Positions 49,441 to 61,382 of a stretch of 64,000 bases of DNA are shown in pieces (within the stretch, counting starts at the first letter, position 1; each line of letters opens with the position of its first letter). The notes under the pieces were generated by a model that saw nothing but the letters and a program-made list of their open reading frames with translations, searched no databases and was not told where the DNA came from. The stretch comes from Capra hircus (lineage: Eukaryota > Chordata > Mammalia > Artiodactyla > Bovidae): the NCBI RefSeq assembly GCF_001704415.2, contig NC_030813.1, forward strand, positions 17,626,001 to 17,690,000, written 5' to 3'. The translations under genes and the position numbers were made by a program.

Positions 49441-49776
49441 TGAGAAGAAAAGGGGTGACAGAGCGTACTAGGTAAGTCTTAGAGCATGACAAAAACTGGG
49501 CTACATATTCAGTTCTCAGTTCCTTGGCAGCTAGAGTAAAAGAGAGAAGAAATGAAAATTTCGAGGCTCAGAGGCAGACCGTGGTGTCTCCGTATCTGCA
49601 TGTACTGGGAGGGGAGGGAGGGGAGTATGGGATCGGTTTCCCGGTGGAAGAAAAGCTTTTCTTGACACTTAGCCCTAACGTGCTCACTGCAGGTCTGTAC
49701 ACTGGGGCGGTGAGCAGCAGCACCGACCAGGCAGACCACCCGATGACGTCACAGGACAGATTTTCGCCACGCGTAT

Positions 49777-49978
49777 GTTAGTTGCTCAGTCGCGTCCGAC
49801 TCTGCGATCCCATGGACTGTAGCCCACCTGGCTCCTCTGTCCACTGGAATTCTCCAGGCAGGAATACTGGAGTGGGTTGCCACGTCCTTCTCCAGGGGAT
49901 CTTCCCAACCCAGGGATCGAACCCGGGTCTTCTGCATTGCACAAGGACTCTTTACCGTCTGAGCCACCAGGGACACCC
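49777..49978 (-). mobile_element. Bov-tA SINE
   Basis: Full-length reverse copy with an intact B-box (reverse GGGATCGAACCC). Confidence 0.9.
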
Positions 49979-50518
49979 CTCAATAAATTCCGAAGCATAA
50001 CTCTCCAGAGTTTTGTTTTGTGGTTGTTTTCTTTTTTTTGGCAGGAAACCCAGGCAACACAATACAAATAAGCGGCTCTAATGGTCTGGATCATTTCAGG
50101 GACACAGCTGCACCAGAAATCCATCCTTTACTTCAACATCCGCCAGCCATGCATCTGACTAGAGCGGAAGAGAAGGCAGTTCCAGATTTGTGGAACAAAT
50201 TCTCTATATCAGGAGACAGCCAAGATGCAGCCATATAAAAACACTGAGTAACCTGATGCACAGAAAGTGACTTTCCATGGATGCGTTTGTTTTTAGGCCT
50301 AATGGACTGGAGAGTCGTCATCTGGCCTAAGAAGAGCTATGACCATCTCAGGGGATTAAACAACTCAAAAGAATATTCCTCTCTGTCATAGTCATCTCAG
50401 GCTCTACCCAACAGTTAAATGTGGAATATTTCCAAATACAAGCACAGAAGCCCTTATGCTTAAGGAGCATTTTATTGTAAACTGGAAAAGAGATGAAATT
50501 TTATTTTAAAGACTAGTT

Positions 50519-50733
50519 GCATGAGTGCTAAGTCACTCCAGTCATGTCCAACTCTTTGTGACCTTATGAACTGTAGCCCACCAGGTTCCTCTGTCCATGG
50601 GATTCTCTAGACAAGAATACTGGAGTCGGTTGCCATTTCCTTCTCCAGGGGATCTTCCTGACTCAGGAATTGAACCTGGGCCTCCTACAATGGCAGATGG
50701 ATTCTTTACCACTAGCGCCACCTGGGAAGCCCC
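50519..50733 (-). mobile_element. Bov-tA SINE
   Basis: Full-length reverse copy with a perfect 11-bp duplication AAAGACTAGTT at 50508-50518 and 50734-50744. Confidence 0.93.
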
Positions 50734-51029
50734 AAAGACTAGTTATAAGAGAGCAAACCTTAGCAAGAAAAGGACCTTTGTTCCTTCAGATATCCCCGAG
50801 CTGTACATGGAAGACATGATATCTTCCACGGTTACTCCAAAAGTCCTGTGAGTACACCGATATTCCAGTGATTTGTCAGCTTTATTCCAACAGGCAGTGT
50901 GTTGCTGTTCTTAAGACTGATAATCTAAGAATGTTTCTTCACATTAAAATAGTGTTCATCCTAAAGCTGTTAATCAACTCTAGCAATGTATTTTCATTTT
51001 AATTCTTAGGTGGGTACTACCAAAGCTGA

Positions 51030-51243
51030 GGGCTTCCCTTGTGGCTCAGCAGTAAAGAATCCGACTGCAATGCAGGAGACCTGGGATCGATCTCCCAGGT
51101 TTGGGAAAATCCCCTGGAGAAGGACACAGCAACCCACTCCAGTATTCTCACCTGGAGACTCCCCATGGATAGAGGAGCCTGGAGGGATACAGTCCATTGA
51201 CTCCTGAAGAGCTGGACACAACTGAGTGACTAACACTTTGACT
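51030..51243 (+). mobile_element. Bov-tA SINE
   Basis: GGCTTCCCTTGTGGCTCAGC to CTGAGTGACTAACACTTTG. The body is moderately diverged. Confidence 0.9.
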
Positions 51244-51267
51244 TTTTCACTCAGTTACTGGTACAGA

Positions 51268-51385
51268 GTTACTGGCTCTTTCCTGTCAGACTGTACACCC
51301 CATGAGGGAAGGGACCTCATGCGTCAGGCTGTCTGCTGTTTTTCCGGCACACAGTTGATGTTATTTGTTCACTGACTAACCCTCA
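51268..51385 (+). mobile_element. Possible L2/MIR-type fragment
   Basis: CTGTACACCCCATGAGGGAA, GGGACCTCATG and CCGGCACACAGTTGATG echo a widespread old repeat. Weak. Confidence 0.35.
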
Positions 51386-51413
51386 CTTTATAAGACAGTC
51401 AGCTGTGTTCCTA

Positions 51414-51689
51414 CCAGAGAAGGCGATGGGACCTCAACTCCAGTACTCTTGCCTGGAAAATCCCATGGATGGAGGAGCCTGGTGGGCTGCGGTCCATGGG
51501 GTCGCAAAGAGTCGGACGTGACTGAGCGACTTCACTTTCAACTTTTCACTTTCATGCACTGGAGAAGGAAATGGCAATCCACTCCAGTGTTCTTGCCTGG
51601 AGAATCCCAGGGACGGGGGAGCCTGGTGGGCTGCCGTCTATGGGGTCGCACAGAGTCGGACACAACTAAAGCGACTTAGCAGCAGCAGC
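51414..51689 (+). mobile_element. Bov-A2 SINE
   Basis: Two BovB-derived units are joined by a CACTTTCAACTTTTCACTTTC linker, with a short CAG-repeat tail. A perfect 13-bp duplication AGCTGTGTTCCTA flanks it at 51401-51413 and 51690-51702. A recent-looking insertion. Confidence 0.94.
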
Positions 51690-51702
51690 AGCTGTGTTCC
51701 TA

Positions 51703-53784
51703 AAAAGTCTCATGTGAGCCACTTGCAAGTAAAACTGGGAAGTCATTGAAGTAATCTTACACAGTGGGCAGGAAGGGAGGAAAGCATTTTAATATCACAC
51801 AACCCACAAGTCTGATGCCTTGAAGAGTGTCAGAAGCAAAGTCCTTGGAGTATACAAGGCAGGTATGAGAGAGGGAGGGAGAGAGACGGGGGCAGGATGG
51901 CCCACTAATTCAGATGGGTGCTATACGAGTACAATTTTATGATGAGAACGCAAACAGTGTTTTCTAATTATAGACTCTTAAATTTGAAATATCTTGAAAG
52001 GTCACTCTGTACTTCTTTCTGCCTAATACAGTAGGCAGCATTCAAGCATCCCAGAAATAGAAGTCCTTTTTAAGAAAAAGCCCAGAGAGAAAGGTTGAAC
52101 TAACAGATTAAAAAGCCCTGTGTCTCCCCCAACTCTACAGTTTCTCTGTTAGGTCTTCCATGAAGAAACAATCAACAATCTAGTTCTCTCCTTCAGGACA
52201 CAAAGTTACTGTTACATCTCAATTTCTCAACTCCTTACAGTAAAAGTCACATAGTATCACGTAGTATCATAACAGTGAAACTTCAATAATTCCCTGATTT
52301 TAAGGAATGCTTTTGGACCTTTTACAACCAAAGAAAACAACTGTCATACTTTAATGCTGGAAGTGAGATGGTGTTTTACACTCATTGGTGAACAAAGAAA
52401 CCCGAACCAAAAAAGTGAGATACCATGTTTCACATATTAAATTGGATTTTAAAAATACCCACAAAAATATCAAGCCACCCTCCAGGACTACCATAAAATA
52501 CATTTCTTGTATTTTACAAACAACCTATCAATGTGACATCACATAGCCTCTGACATCATCATTAAGAATAAAACACTGGACAATACTAGCTGGCCAACAC
52601 GGCGGGTGGGGGGCTGCTTAAATAAACTGTGCTGGATGAATGCAACAGGACACTGAAATACTTCCCGACCCTTCATGTGGGGAGCGATAAGAGGCTCATG
52701 ATGCATCCATCAGTGCAAAACAGTGTCATGTGGGTGACCCTATTTAAAAGTTGCAAGCATAGACATCATCACTGGAAAGATCACGCGAAATTTTAACAAG
52801 CAATAGATTTATAGATGGCTTAAGTTTTCCCTTTGATTATCCAGGTTTGAAATTTTCTAAAATAAACATGAGCTGTTATTAATTTTATAATTTAAAAGTT
52901 AAAGAGAAAAGGTGAGTCCTAAACTCCCAACATAAATTTCCAAATATTAGCTATCATATTAACAGTCTCTTTAAAGAGTTTATTATGATAAGCACATAGT
53001 CATTTTAAATACCATGTACTAAGAATAAAAATAACAAACCTCTTTTTCATTTTGGTTACTGTGTGGAGTAGGCACATAAAAATACTCTGTCCTGGAAACT
53101 TAAAATGTTTTCTTTTTACCAAGATGCCATCTGTGGGGATGTACCACCAGGTAGCCTCTCTAGTTAAATATAGCATAATTATATAGTTCATAAAATTAAA
53201 GTAAAATGTACATATTTATTGTGATGGTTACTCTTGCTCAAGTATAATCCTGTCTTTGAAAATAAAAATGAAACTAGAAGTAAAAATGAAACCTGACAAA
53301 CCAGAAAAATGAAGTGGATAAATATGAATGAAGACAGAAACAAATTGGGGTGGGGGGAGATATTATTAGAAAGAGGCTGCCAGACAGAGAGAGGTCACCT
53401 CTGGTCAGGGAGAAAGGACGTTTGTTGGGGAGACAGAGTGACTCCTGAGGATCTGGAAATACTATAACCAAAAGTGTAAGGATTCTGTAGTACAGGTACC
53501 TGAGTAGGTTAACAGAAGAGCAGACTAGCTACACCTGAGTAATTAAGGGATCAGTGAACTTGTGCAAGTTCATCATCCCTTGTTTGGAAAGGTTTCTTTA
53601 GAATCCTAAATCTCTCCTTCCTGTAACCTGTTTCCTTTAGTTCTTGTTTTGCTCTCTTGTAAACTTGTCCTTACTATTAAGATTTCCAAGAGGTTGTTTA
53701 CTGCAGCCTCCTCACTAGTTATCAGCAGTTTGCTTCTTCTGTTTAGAAAATGAATAATTTGTACTTACTTTAACTCTCATAAGG
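51703..53784. other. 2.1 kb of unique non-coding sequence
   Basis: No element or gene is recognised. Includes a G-rich run near 53347. Confidence 0.5.
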
Positions 53785-53801
53785 GGCTTCCCAGGTGGGA
53801 A
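53785..53801 (+). mobile_element. Bov-tA head stub 5' of the BovB
   Basis: GGGGCTTCCCAGGTGG is the start of a Bov-tA head, cut off where the BovB begins. Confidence 0.5.
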
Positions 53802-54866
53802 ATTTATTGTGGTGGATCACAATAAACTGCGGAAAATTCTGAAAGAGATGGAAATACCTGACCACCTGACCTGCCTCTTGAGAAATCTGTATACAGGTCA
53901 GGAAGCAACAATTAGAACTGGACATGGAACAACAGACTGGTTCCAAATAGGAAAAGGAGCACGTCAAGGCTGTATATTGTCACCTTGCTTATTTAACTGC
54001 TAGGCAGAGTACATCATGAGAAACGCTGGACTAGAAGAAACACAAGCTGGAATCAAGATTGCCAGGAGAAATATCAATAACCTCAGATATGCAGATGACA
54101 CCACCATTATGGCAGAAAGTGAAGAAGAACTAAAGAGCCTCTTGATGAAAGTCAAAGAGGAGAGTGAAAAAGTTGGCTTAAAGCTCAACATTCAGAAAAT
54201 GAAGATCATGGCATCTGGTCCCATCACTTCATGGCAGTTAGATGGAGAAACAGTGGAAACAGTGGATGACTTTATCTTTTGGCTCCAAAATCACTGCAGA
54301 TGGTGATTGCAGCCATGAAATTAAAAGACGCTTACTCCTTGGAAGGAAAGTTATGACCAACCTAGACAGCATATTAAAAAGAAAAGACATTATTTTGCCA
54401 ACAAAGGTCCATTATAGTCAAGGCTATGGCTTTTCCAGTAGTCATGTATGGATGTGAGAGTTGGACTGTGAAGAAAGCTGAGCACAGAAGAATTGATCCT
54501 TTTGAATTGCGGTGTTGGAGAAGACTCTTGAGAGTCCCTTGGACTGCAAGGATATCCAACCAGTCCATCCTAAAGGAGATCAGTACTGGGTGTTCATTGG
54601 AAGGACTGATGCTGAAGCTGAAACTCCAATACTTCGGCTACCTGATGCGAAGAGCTGACTCATTTGAAAAGACCCTGAAGCTGGGAAAGATTGAAGGTGG
54701 GAGGAGAAGGGGACGACAGAGGATGAGATGGTTGGATGGCATCACCGACCCAGTGGAGATGAGTTTGGATAAACTCTGGGAGTTGGTGATGGAGAGGGAG
54801 GCCTGGCGTGCTGCAGTTCATGGGGTTGCAAAGAGTCGGACACAACTGAGCGACTGAACTAACTCC
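53802..54866 (+). mobile_element. BovB LINE, reverse transcriptase core to 3' end
   Basis: About 1.06 kb, starting in the RT fingers region (DHNKLRKILKEMEIPDHLT) with the QGCILSPCLFN box near 53970 and an intact YADD catalytic box at 54088-54099, down to the terminus ACTGAGCGACTGAACT. Stops (for example TAG at 54001) and frameshifts near 54280 and 54410 mean no complete protein. A piece of Bov-tA head sequence flanks each side. Confidence 0.94.
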
Positions 54867-54867
54867 C

Positions 54868-54960
54868 ATGTGGCACTAGTGGTAAAGAATCCACCTGCCA
54901 ATGCAGGAAATGCAAGAGGTGTGGGTTTGATCCCTGGGTTGGGAAGAAGAGAGTTACCTG
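54868..54960 (+). mobile_element. Bov-tA head fragment 3' of the BovB
   Basis: CTCCCATGTGGCACTAGTGG through GGTTTGATCCCTGGGTTGGG is the tRNA-like head without its body. It may be the continuation of the stub at 53785-53801. Confidence 0.8.
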
Positions 54961-55147
54961 GTCTACCTGTGTCTCATGACCCATCTCAGACACCATCGCT
55001 CTTAGGTTTCCTTCTAAACAACGTCAAAGCAAATTACACATTAGCATATTTACATAATCTGCTGTTTCACAAAGTGATGTGTATCAAGGTCTTCTTTTAA
55101 GTCTTGGATGATGTTCAGAGGACAAAATATGAGTCAAGAAAGTAAAC

Positions 55148-55213
55148 TCTCAGGGACTTCTCTGGTGGTCCAGTGGCTAGGACTGGCTCCCAATACAGAG
55201 AACCTAGGTTTGA
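55148..55213 (+). mobile_element. CHR-type SINE, 5' part (split by nested elements)
   Basis: GGGACTTCTCTGGTGGTCCA through CCTAGGTTTGAAC is the head of a CHR SINE. Its remainder resumes at about 55892. Confidence 0.82.
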
Positions 55214-55891
55214 ACAATGGTCTGTATACTCAAAGCCACAGTTATTCCAGCAGTCATGTATGGACGTGAGAGTTGGACCATAAAGAAGGCTGATAGTGAA
55301 AGTATTAGTCGCTCAGCTATGTTCAACTCTTTGCAACCCCATGGACTTTAGTCTGCCAGGCTCCTATGTCCATGGAATTTTCCATGCAAGAATACTGGAG
55401 TGGGTTGCCATGCCCTTCTCCAGGTGATCTTCCTGACCCAGGGATCGAACCTGGTCTCCCACATTGCAGGCATATTCTTTACCGTCTGAGCCATCAGGGA
55501 AGCCCAAAGTGAAAGAAGGCTGAGCACCAAAGAACTGATGCTTTCAAACTGTGGTGTTGGAGAAGACTCTTGAGAGTCCCTTGGACTGCAAGGAGATCCA
55601 ACCAGTCAATCCTAAAGGAAATCAAGGACTGGTGCAGAATCTGAAGCTCTTATACTCTGGCCACCTGATGCAAACAGCCACCTTATTGGGAAAGACCTGG
55701 ATGCTGGGAAAGACTGAAGGCAGGAGGAGAAGGGGGCGACAGAGTACGAGATAGTTAGATAGCATCACCACCTCAATGGACATGAATTTGAGCAAACTCT
55801 GGGAGATAGTGGAGGACAGAGGAGCCTGGCATGCTGCAGTCCATGGGGTTGCAGACAGTCAGACACCACATAGTGACTGAAGAACCACAAC
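55214..55891 (+). mobile_element. Old BovB 3' fragment nested in a CHR SINE and itself split
   Basis: GTCATGTATGGACGTGAGAG to CTGAAGAACCACAAC is an old-type BovB end. It is interrupted at 55294-55511 by a Bov-tA. Confidence 0.88.
55294..55511 (-). mobile_element. Bov-tA SINE, innermost layer of a three-level nest
   Basis: Full-length reverse copy inside the BovB. The host sequence AAAGAAGGCTGA is duplicated exactly at 55282-55293 and 55512-55523, proving insertion into BovB. Confidence 0.95.
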
Positions 55892-56040
55892 TTCAACAGG
55901 GAACTAAATCCCTCAAGCTGCAACTAAGAATTTTCATGCTATAACTAAAGATCCCGCATGCCTCAACAAAGATCAGAGCTCTTTACTTGCTGCAGCTAAG
56001 ACCCTGTACAGCCAAATAAATAAAGAAATAGAAAGAAAGT
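55892..56040 (+). mobile_element. CHR-type SINE, 3' part
   Basis: CAGGGAACTAAATCCCTCAA through GTACAGCCAAATAAATAAAG is the expected continuation of the head at 55148-55213. Confidence 0.82.
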
Positions 56041-56180
56041 AAACTCTTGGGACCAGAAAAATTTATCTGGTGTCCAAATAAAAGAACAAATAAAATACCA
56101 GGAATAACTGGAAAGGGGAAAGAAGAAAAAAGTGAAACAAGGGGCACGCTAGTAGAAGTTTTTGCAATTGAATCTTGAGC

Positions 56181-56202
56181 AAAAAAAAAAAAAAAAAAAA
56201 AA
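56181..56202. repeat. A22 homopolymer
   Basis: A run of 22 A is followed by GGCGGGGGG. No element is recognised directly 5' of it. Confidence 0.9.
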
Positions 56203-56619
56203 GGCGGGGGGAAATGAACCAAAGCACCCAGGGCCCAAGGATGATGAGCACATTTTAAGGGTAAGGGCCAGAAGTGAGAATCAAGACGTGAATCAGATAC
56301 CAGCCTGCTGGTAGTACCCAGGCTCTAATGGGCTGGCACAAAAATGCATGGTAATGCTAACCAAATACATAAATCAGCCATGAGCTTTTACGTTGAGCTT
56401 CTAAATCATGCATGGTCAGAGGCTACACCTCAGAGTACACAAAGGAAAAGTCTGAGTAAGCTTTATGAATGTCATTATTAATGACCAACCTAGACTCTCT
56501 CTTGCTATTGAGATACAATCCATGGGCTTTTAATACTTCAGACATCACCTTGATTTCAGAATATAGCACCTTCAAGAGAAGGATGGGGTTTAGCGCATTG
56601 AGAAAGAAACTTTGAGCCA

Positions 56620-56635
56620 CCCCCCCCCCCCCCCC
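56620..56635. repeat. C16 homopolymer
   Basis: A run of 16 C, a likely polymorphic and sequencing-prone site. Confidence 0.9.
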
Positions 56636-57784
56636 GCCAACCTCCCCACAGTGTCCAAAGCTTGCCATAAAGAAAAGTGAAAAACTCCTATTCACTCTTA
56701 CAGGAAGGTTTACAGATGGAAAGGTTACATCACATTTCTAAACAAACTTACTAAAATATGTCTAGGAAATGCAAGCATGTGTATTCTCTCCAGTGAGAAT
56801 ACACACATTCATTTTTCACTGTTTCATGGTACTTCAAACTGTAATAATGTATTAGGTGGTGAGTCACTCTCTAATTGAGAGCAGTGGGAAATATGATGAA
56901 AACAAGAAAGTAAAGCAGCTTCCTGAGGGGCAGAGCATGCACAAAGAATACTTTATTACAAGCAGAAGACCTGATTTGAATCTGGATTCTGCTGTTCCCA
57001 AGTATATCAGAATATTCTAAGTATATCAGAATATCAGTATAGTCCTTAGTGACTTTAACAGTCACTTTAACAGATTCAACATGCAGAAAACCAGCAAACT
57101 TATAGTTGAACTCAACAACACAACCAATCCATTGGATCTAACTGACATCTCTAGCCAGTTTCATCTAGTAACAGCAGAATACACATTCGTCTCAAGCTCA
57201 CCTGAACATGCACCAGGAGAGACCATATCCTGCACCATAAAACACACCTTAATAAACTTAAAAGAACAGAAAGTCTATTCTGTTCTTTTACTGTCCCCTT
57301 TTATATCAAAATGGAATTAAACTAGGAATCAATAATGAAAGATAGCGGGAAAATCCCCAAATAGTTGGAGATTAAATAACACACTTAACACAATGAGCCA
57401 ACAAAGAAATCCCAAGGGAAAATTTTTAAATGTTTTGAATAAAAATGAAAATACAACTTATCAAAATTTATGGATGCATCAAAAACAGAGGGAAATTTAT
57501 AGCAGTGAACGTGCAATTCAGAAAAGAAGATCTAGTATCAATAATCTAAATTTATACCTTACGAGACTAGAAAGCAAACAAATTAAACCCAAAGTAAATA
57601 GAAAAAGAAGAATAACACAAAATTAGAGCATAAATCAATGAAATTAAACACAGGAAATCAAGAGAATTTAATGAAACCAAAAGCTCATTATTTGAAAAGA
57701 TCAATAAAATCAACAGGTCTCCAGGCAGGTTAATCAAGAAAAAAGAGAGAGAACACAAACTACTAATATCAGAAAATAAAACAG

Positions 57785-58045
57785 ACTTCCCTGATGGTAT
57801 CAGTGGATAAGAATCCACCTATCAATGCAGGGGACATGGATTCATCCGTGGTTTGGGAAGATCCCATGTGCCGTGGAGCCAGTAAGCCCATGCGCCACAG
57901 CTATAGAGCCCGCTTGCAACCGCTGAAGCGCATGCACCTGCAGCCTCTGCTCTGCAATGAGAAGCCGCCACAGTGAAGCGCGGCCTCCACTCGCCGCTAG
58001 AGAATGCCCATGTGCAGCAACAAAGACCCAGAGCAACCAAAACTA
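57785..58045 (+). mobile_element. CHR-type SINE, long form, inside the L1
   Basis: CTTCCCTGATGGTATCAGTG through AGAGCAACCAAAACTAAATA. Its GC-rich body contrasts with the A-rich L1 around it. Confidence 0.85.
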
Positions 58046-58197
58046 AATAGATAAGTTGGCTAATTTAAAAAGGAATAAAAAGGAGGACATCATTGCACAT
58101 CTCCCAAATATTCAAACACAAGCTGCCAAAACTCAAAGAAAGAAACCATCTGCATAAGCCTATATGTATTAAATGAATTGAATCAGTAATTAATAAC

Positions 58198-58330
58198 TGA
58201 GAATTTCCTGGTGGTTAGGACTCGGTGCTCTCATTGCCAGGTCCCTGGGTTAGATCCCTGGTTGGGGAACTGAGATTACCCCGCAAGCCACATGGCACAG
58301 TAAGAAAAAACAAAAACACAAAAACAAAAA
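58198..58330 (+). mobile_element. CHR-type SINE inside the L1
   Basis: GAGAATTTCCTGGTGGTTAG to an A-rich tail. A perfect 10-bp duplication AATTAATAAC lies at 58188-58197 and 58331-58340. Confidence 0.92.
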
Positions 58331-59907
58331 AATTAATAACCTTAAAAAATAGAAAGCACCAGGCCCAGATGGTTTCACTGGTGAATTCTACCAAATATTT
58401 AAAAAAGAAATTATACCAGTGTCTTTCAGAAGATAGGAGCAGAGGGAATATTTCCTAATTCATACTAAGAGGCCACATAATAAAGTCAACTGATCTCTGA
58501 CAAAGGAGTAATGACAATATCTTGCAGCAAAGACAGTCTTTCCAATAAATGGTACTAGATCAAGTGGTCATTCACATGCAAAAAATTAACCCAGACACAG
58601 ATCTTATACCCTTCACAAAAGTTAACTCAAAATGGATCACAGGCCTAAATGTTAAAAACTAAACTAACTCCTAAAAGATAACATAGGAGAAAACCAACTG
58701 ACCTTGGGTATGGAGATTATTTTTTCAATACAACAGCAAAAGCACCATCCTTGAAAGAAATAATTGATAAGTTGGACTTCACTAAAATTAAAACCTTGGA
58801 CTCTGAAAGGCAATGTCAAGAGAATGAGAAGACAAGCAATGGACTGGGACAAAAATTTGCAAAAGAATATCTGATAAAGGACTATTCTCCAAAATATACC
58901 AAAGGCTCTTAAAATTCAACAATAAGAAAAACAAAACCCAATTAATAAGTGGGTCAAAGACTTGAACAGACCTCATCAGAGAAGATACAGAGATAGAAAA
59001 TAAGTGTATGAAAAGATGCTTCACATCATATATCACAGGGAAATACAAATTAAAACAATGAGAGACTACTACAACTATCAGAATGCCCAAAATCTGGAGC
59101 CCTGACAAAACGAAACGATGGTGAGTATGCAGAGCAACAAGAAGACTCACTAACGAACGGTCAGAATGCAAAATGGCACAGCCACTTTGGAAGACAGTGT
59201 AGCGGCTTCAGCCAAGCTAAATACACTTTTATCATATGATCTAGCAATCGTGCTCCTTGGTATATACCCAGAGAAACTAAAATCTATGTCCATACTGAAA
59301 CATGTACATAAAAGTTTATAGCAAGGTTATTCAGAACTGCCAAAAACTGGAAGCAAACCAGATGTCCTTCAATGGGTGAGTGGATAAACTGTGGTATATC
59401 AGATTATCATTTATTAATAATAGTGGTATATTATTCAGTGATAAAAAGTAACGACCTAATTCAAGCTACAAAAGAAAACATGGAAGAGCTTTAAGGGCAA
59501 ATTGCTAAGTAAAAAAAGCCAATCTGAAACGGGTACATACTGTATATGATGGCAACTATATGACATTTTGTAAAAGGCAAAACCGTGGAGCTAGGAGAAA
59601 GATCAGTGGTTGTCAGGGGCTGGTGGAGAGGGGAGTGAATAGATGACGCACAGCGGGTTTTGGGGTTGAAGAAACTATTCTATATGATACTGTAAATGAT
59701 GGCTATGTCATACATTTGTCAAAACCTACAGAATGTACAAGAGTGAGCCCTAATGAAAACTATGGACTTTAACAATAATGTGTCAACACTGGCTCATCAA
59801 CTGTAACAAATATACCCCATTAGTGCAAGACGTTAATGATAGGGGAAACTGGGGGACATGGGGGCATAGCCTATGAGAACGCTGTTACTTTCCAATTAAT
59901 TTTTCTA

Positions 59908-59960
59908 TCCATGGGGTTGCAGAGAGTCCGACAGGACTGAGCGACTAAACTGAACTGAAA
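59908..59960 (+). mobile_element. BovB terminus (about 50 bp) inside the L1 3' UTR
   Basis: ATCCATGGGGTTGCAGAGAG through ACTAAACTGAACTGAA is only the last 50 or so bases of BovB. The L1 3' UTR continues after it (CCACTCCAAAAAATAAACC). Confidence 0.85.
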
Positions 59961-59995
59961 ACCACTCCAAAAAATAAACCCTACTAATTTACAAA

Positions 59996-61382
59996 AAAAG
60001 TACTTCTCATAATTATCTATAAACTCACTCATTTTAAAGATATTTTAAGAGGGCAAGTTTTTTTTTCAAAAATAAAACAAAACAAAAGAACCCTTCCAAA
60101 TACTGTGATTTAACCTGTAAAGCAACACTCAAAAATTAATGTCAAAATAGACTCCAGTTATGTCCTTTAAGGCCAATGACAATTTGCTCAAGCACAACCA
60201 CTGATCTAAAACTGCCCTATAATTCAAAAGCACTTAAGTCTTTTAAATATAGAGAACTTTCTGAACACCGCTTAATGTTGATGAAACAACATTTGTGGTT
60301 AGGGCAGCATTCCGTTTTGTCACTCCGCCCCTGCAGGTTTTCATACTCTAGGTACATATTCATTCCAACAGACATGAAGATGACGTTTTGTGTACCAAAG
60401 GGCAGGGCACGCGTTATCCTGCTGAGATGAAAGGTTCCATTCAGGGTGGCGCACAAGCACAAATAAGGAGGGGGCTTAGCACAAATCTCTAACGTGTCAT
60501 ATGCACACATGTACCCTGTTGAAATTACCACTAAGACTTGTTTTCCTTCCAAAATGACATTTTTGGGACAGCCCTTAAGAATACTCTCACAGCCAAAGAT
60601 GCACTTTAATAGAGCTCCCTAGTGAAGAGTTCCCAAACTGCTTGCCTCAAGGAGCCTTGCTGTCAAGAGCTTTGCTATCAGCTAAGAAGACACAGCTAAC
60701 ACAAGCACATCTGCCAATAAGACAGAAATTTGACCACAGAAATAACAGCCAGGTCCCAAAAGATATCTCTTCAGCCATTTGCAAAATTCCAGGTAAGTTT
60801 TTATACTGTGATTTTAAAGTAAAACATTTGCGCTTCAAACAGCCTTCTCAAGGCTTCTGTGAGCTACAGCTGAAAACTACACGTGGGGCCCCGGGCATGT
60901 AGACTCAGGCGGGCACCCTGAGCCCCTGCGGCGGAGCGGCACAGCCTGTATGGTGATCCTCCTCTCAGTCCTGCCTCAGAGGGTGCGCGATCTTTGCACC
61001 TTTTCCTGCGAAGCCATCCTTGGGATGGAGGCAAACCTCAGGACTCTGGACCTCAGAGCTCCACCTCCAGTTTCCTCCTGGACTCACACCCTTTGCCCAC
61101 TCTGCTGCTCCTGGACAGCCCTGACTGCGGCAGCTCACAGCTGACACACACCACTTCCACTACTTCCCTTTCCCGACACAGTACTCAGAAACTACCAGTA
61201 ACACTTGTGGTTGATAAAAAAAATAATAATAATAATAAAGCTGGCGCACCAGACCACTATATTTGTTAAATCAGTTACACTAAAAGAAACAATCTAAATT
61301 CTCATTAGGATATGATCAAATCTCATATAAATCAACAAAAATGTATTTGAAGACAAGTAATTTTTTAAAAAATCACTCTGTC
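59996..61382. other. Unique sequence, GC-richer around 60.88-61.15 kb
   Basis: No gene is recognised. A consensus splice donor CAGGTAAGT on the plus strand at 60790-60798 and a GC-richer patch after it stand out. Without a supporting acceptor, conserved ORF or promoter, I do not call an exon. Confidence 0.45.

Larger units (their letters stand above)
56041..57059. other. Non-coding sequence with two homopolymers
   Basis: Holds the A22 and C16 runs. Nothing else is recognised before the L1 starts. Confidence 0.5.
57060..59995 (+). mobile_element. Old L1 LINE: ORF2 remnants and 3' UTR, with three younger insertions
   Basis: ORF2-type text starts near 57080 (KTSKLIVELNNTTNPLDLT). It passes the RT-domain phrase GPDGFTGEFYQIF at about 58363 and an internal deletion near 58470. 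It then follows the ORF2 C-terminal region (about 58480-59520) and a G-rich 3' UTR ending CTCCAAAAAATAAACCCTAC at about 59970. Dozens of stops show it is long dead. CHR SINEs sit at 57785-58045 and 58198-58330, and a BovB tip at 59908-59960. Confidence 0.88.

Noticed and set aside
57081..57626. Two plus-strand ORFs of 77-79 codons
   Set aside because: They are fragments of old L1 ORF2 with stops on either side.
60217..60552. Minus-strand open frame of 111 codons
   Set aside because: There is no recognisable domain, no splice or promoter context and no family resemblance. A chance ORF of this length is expected in 64 kb.
60790..60798. Perfect splice donor CAGGTAAGT on the plus strand
   Set aside because: A 9-base match is expected by chance about once in a window of this size counting both strands, and no supporting exon features were found.
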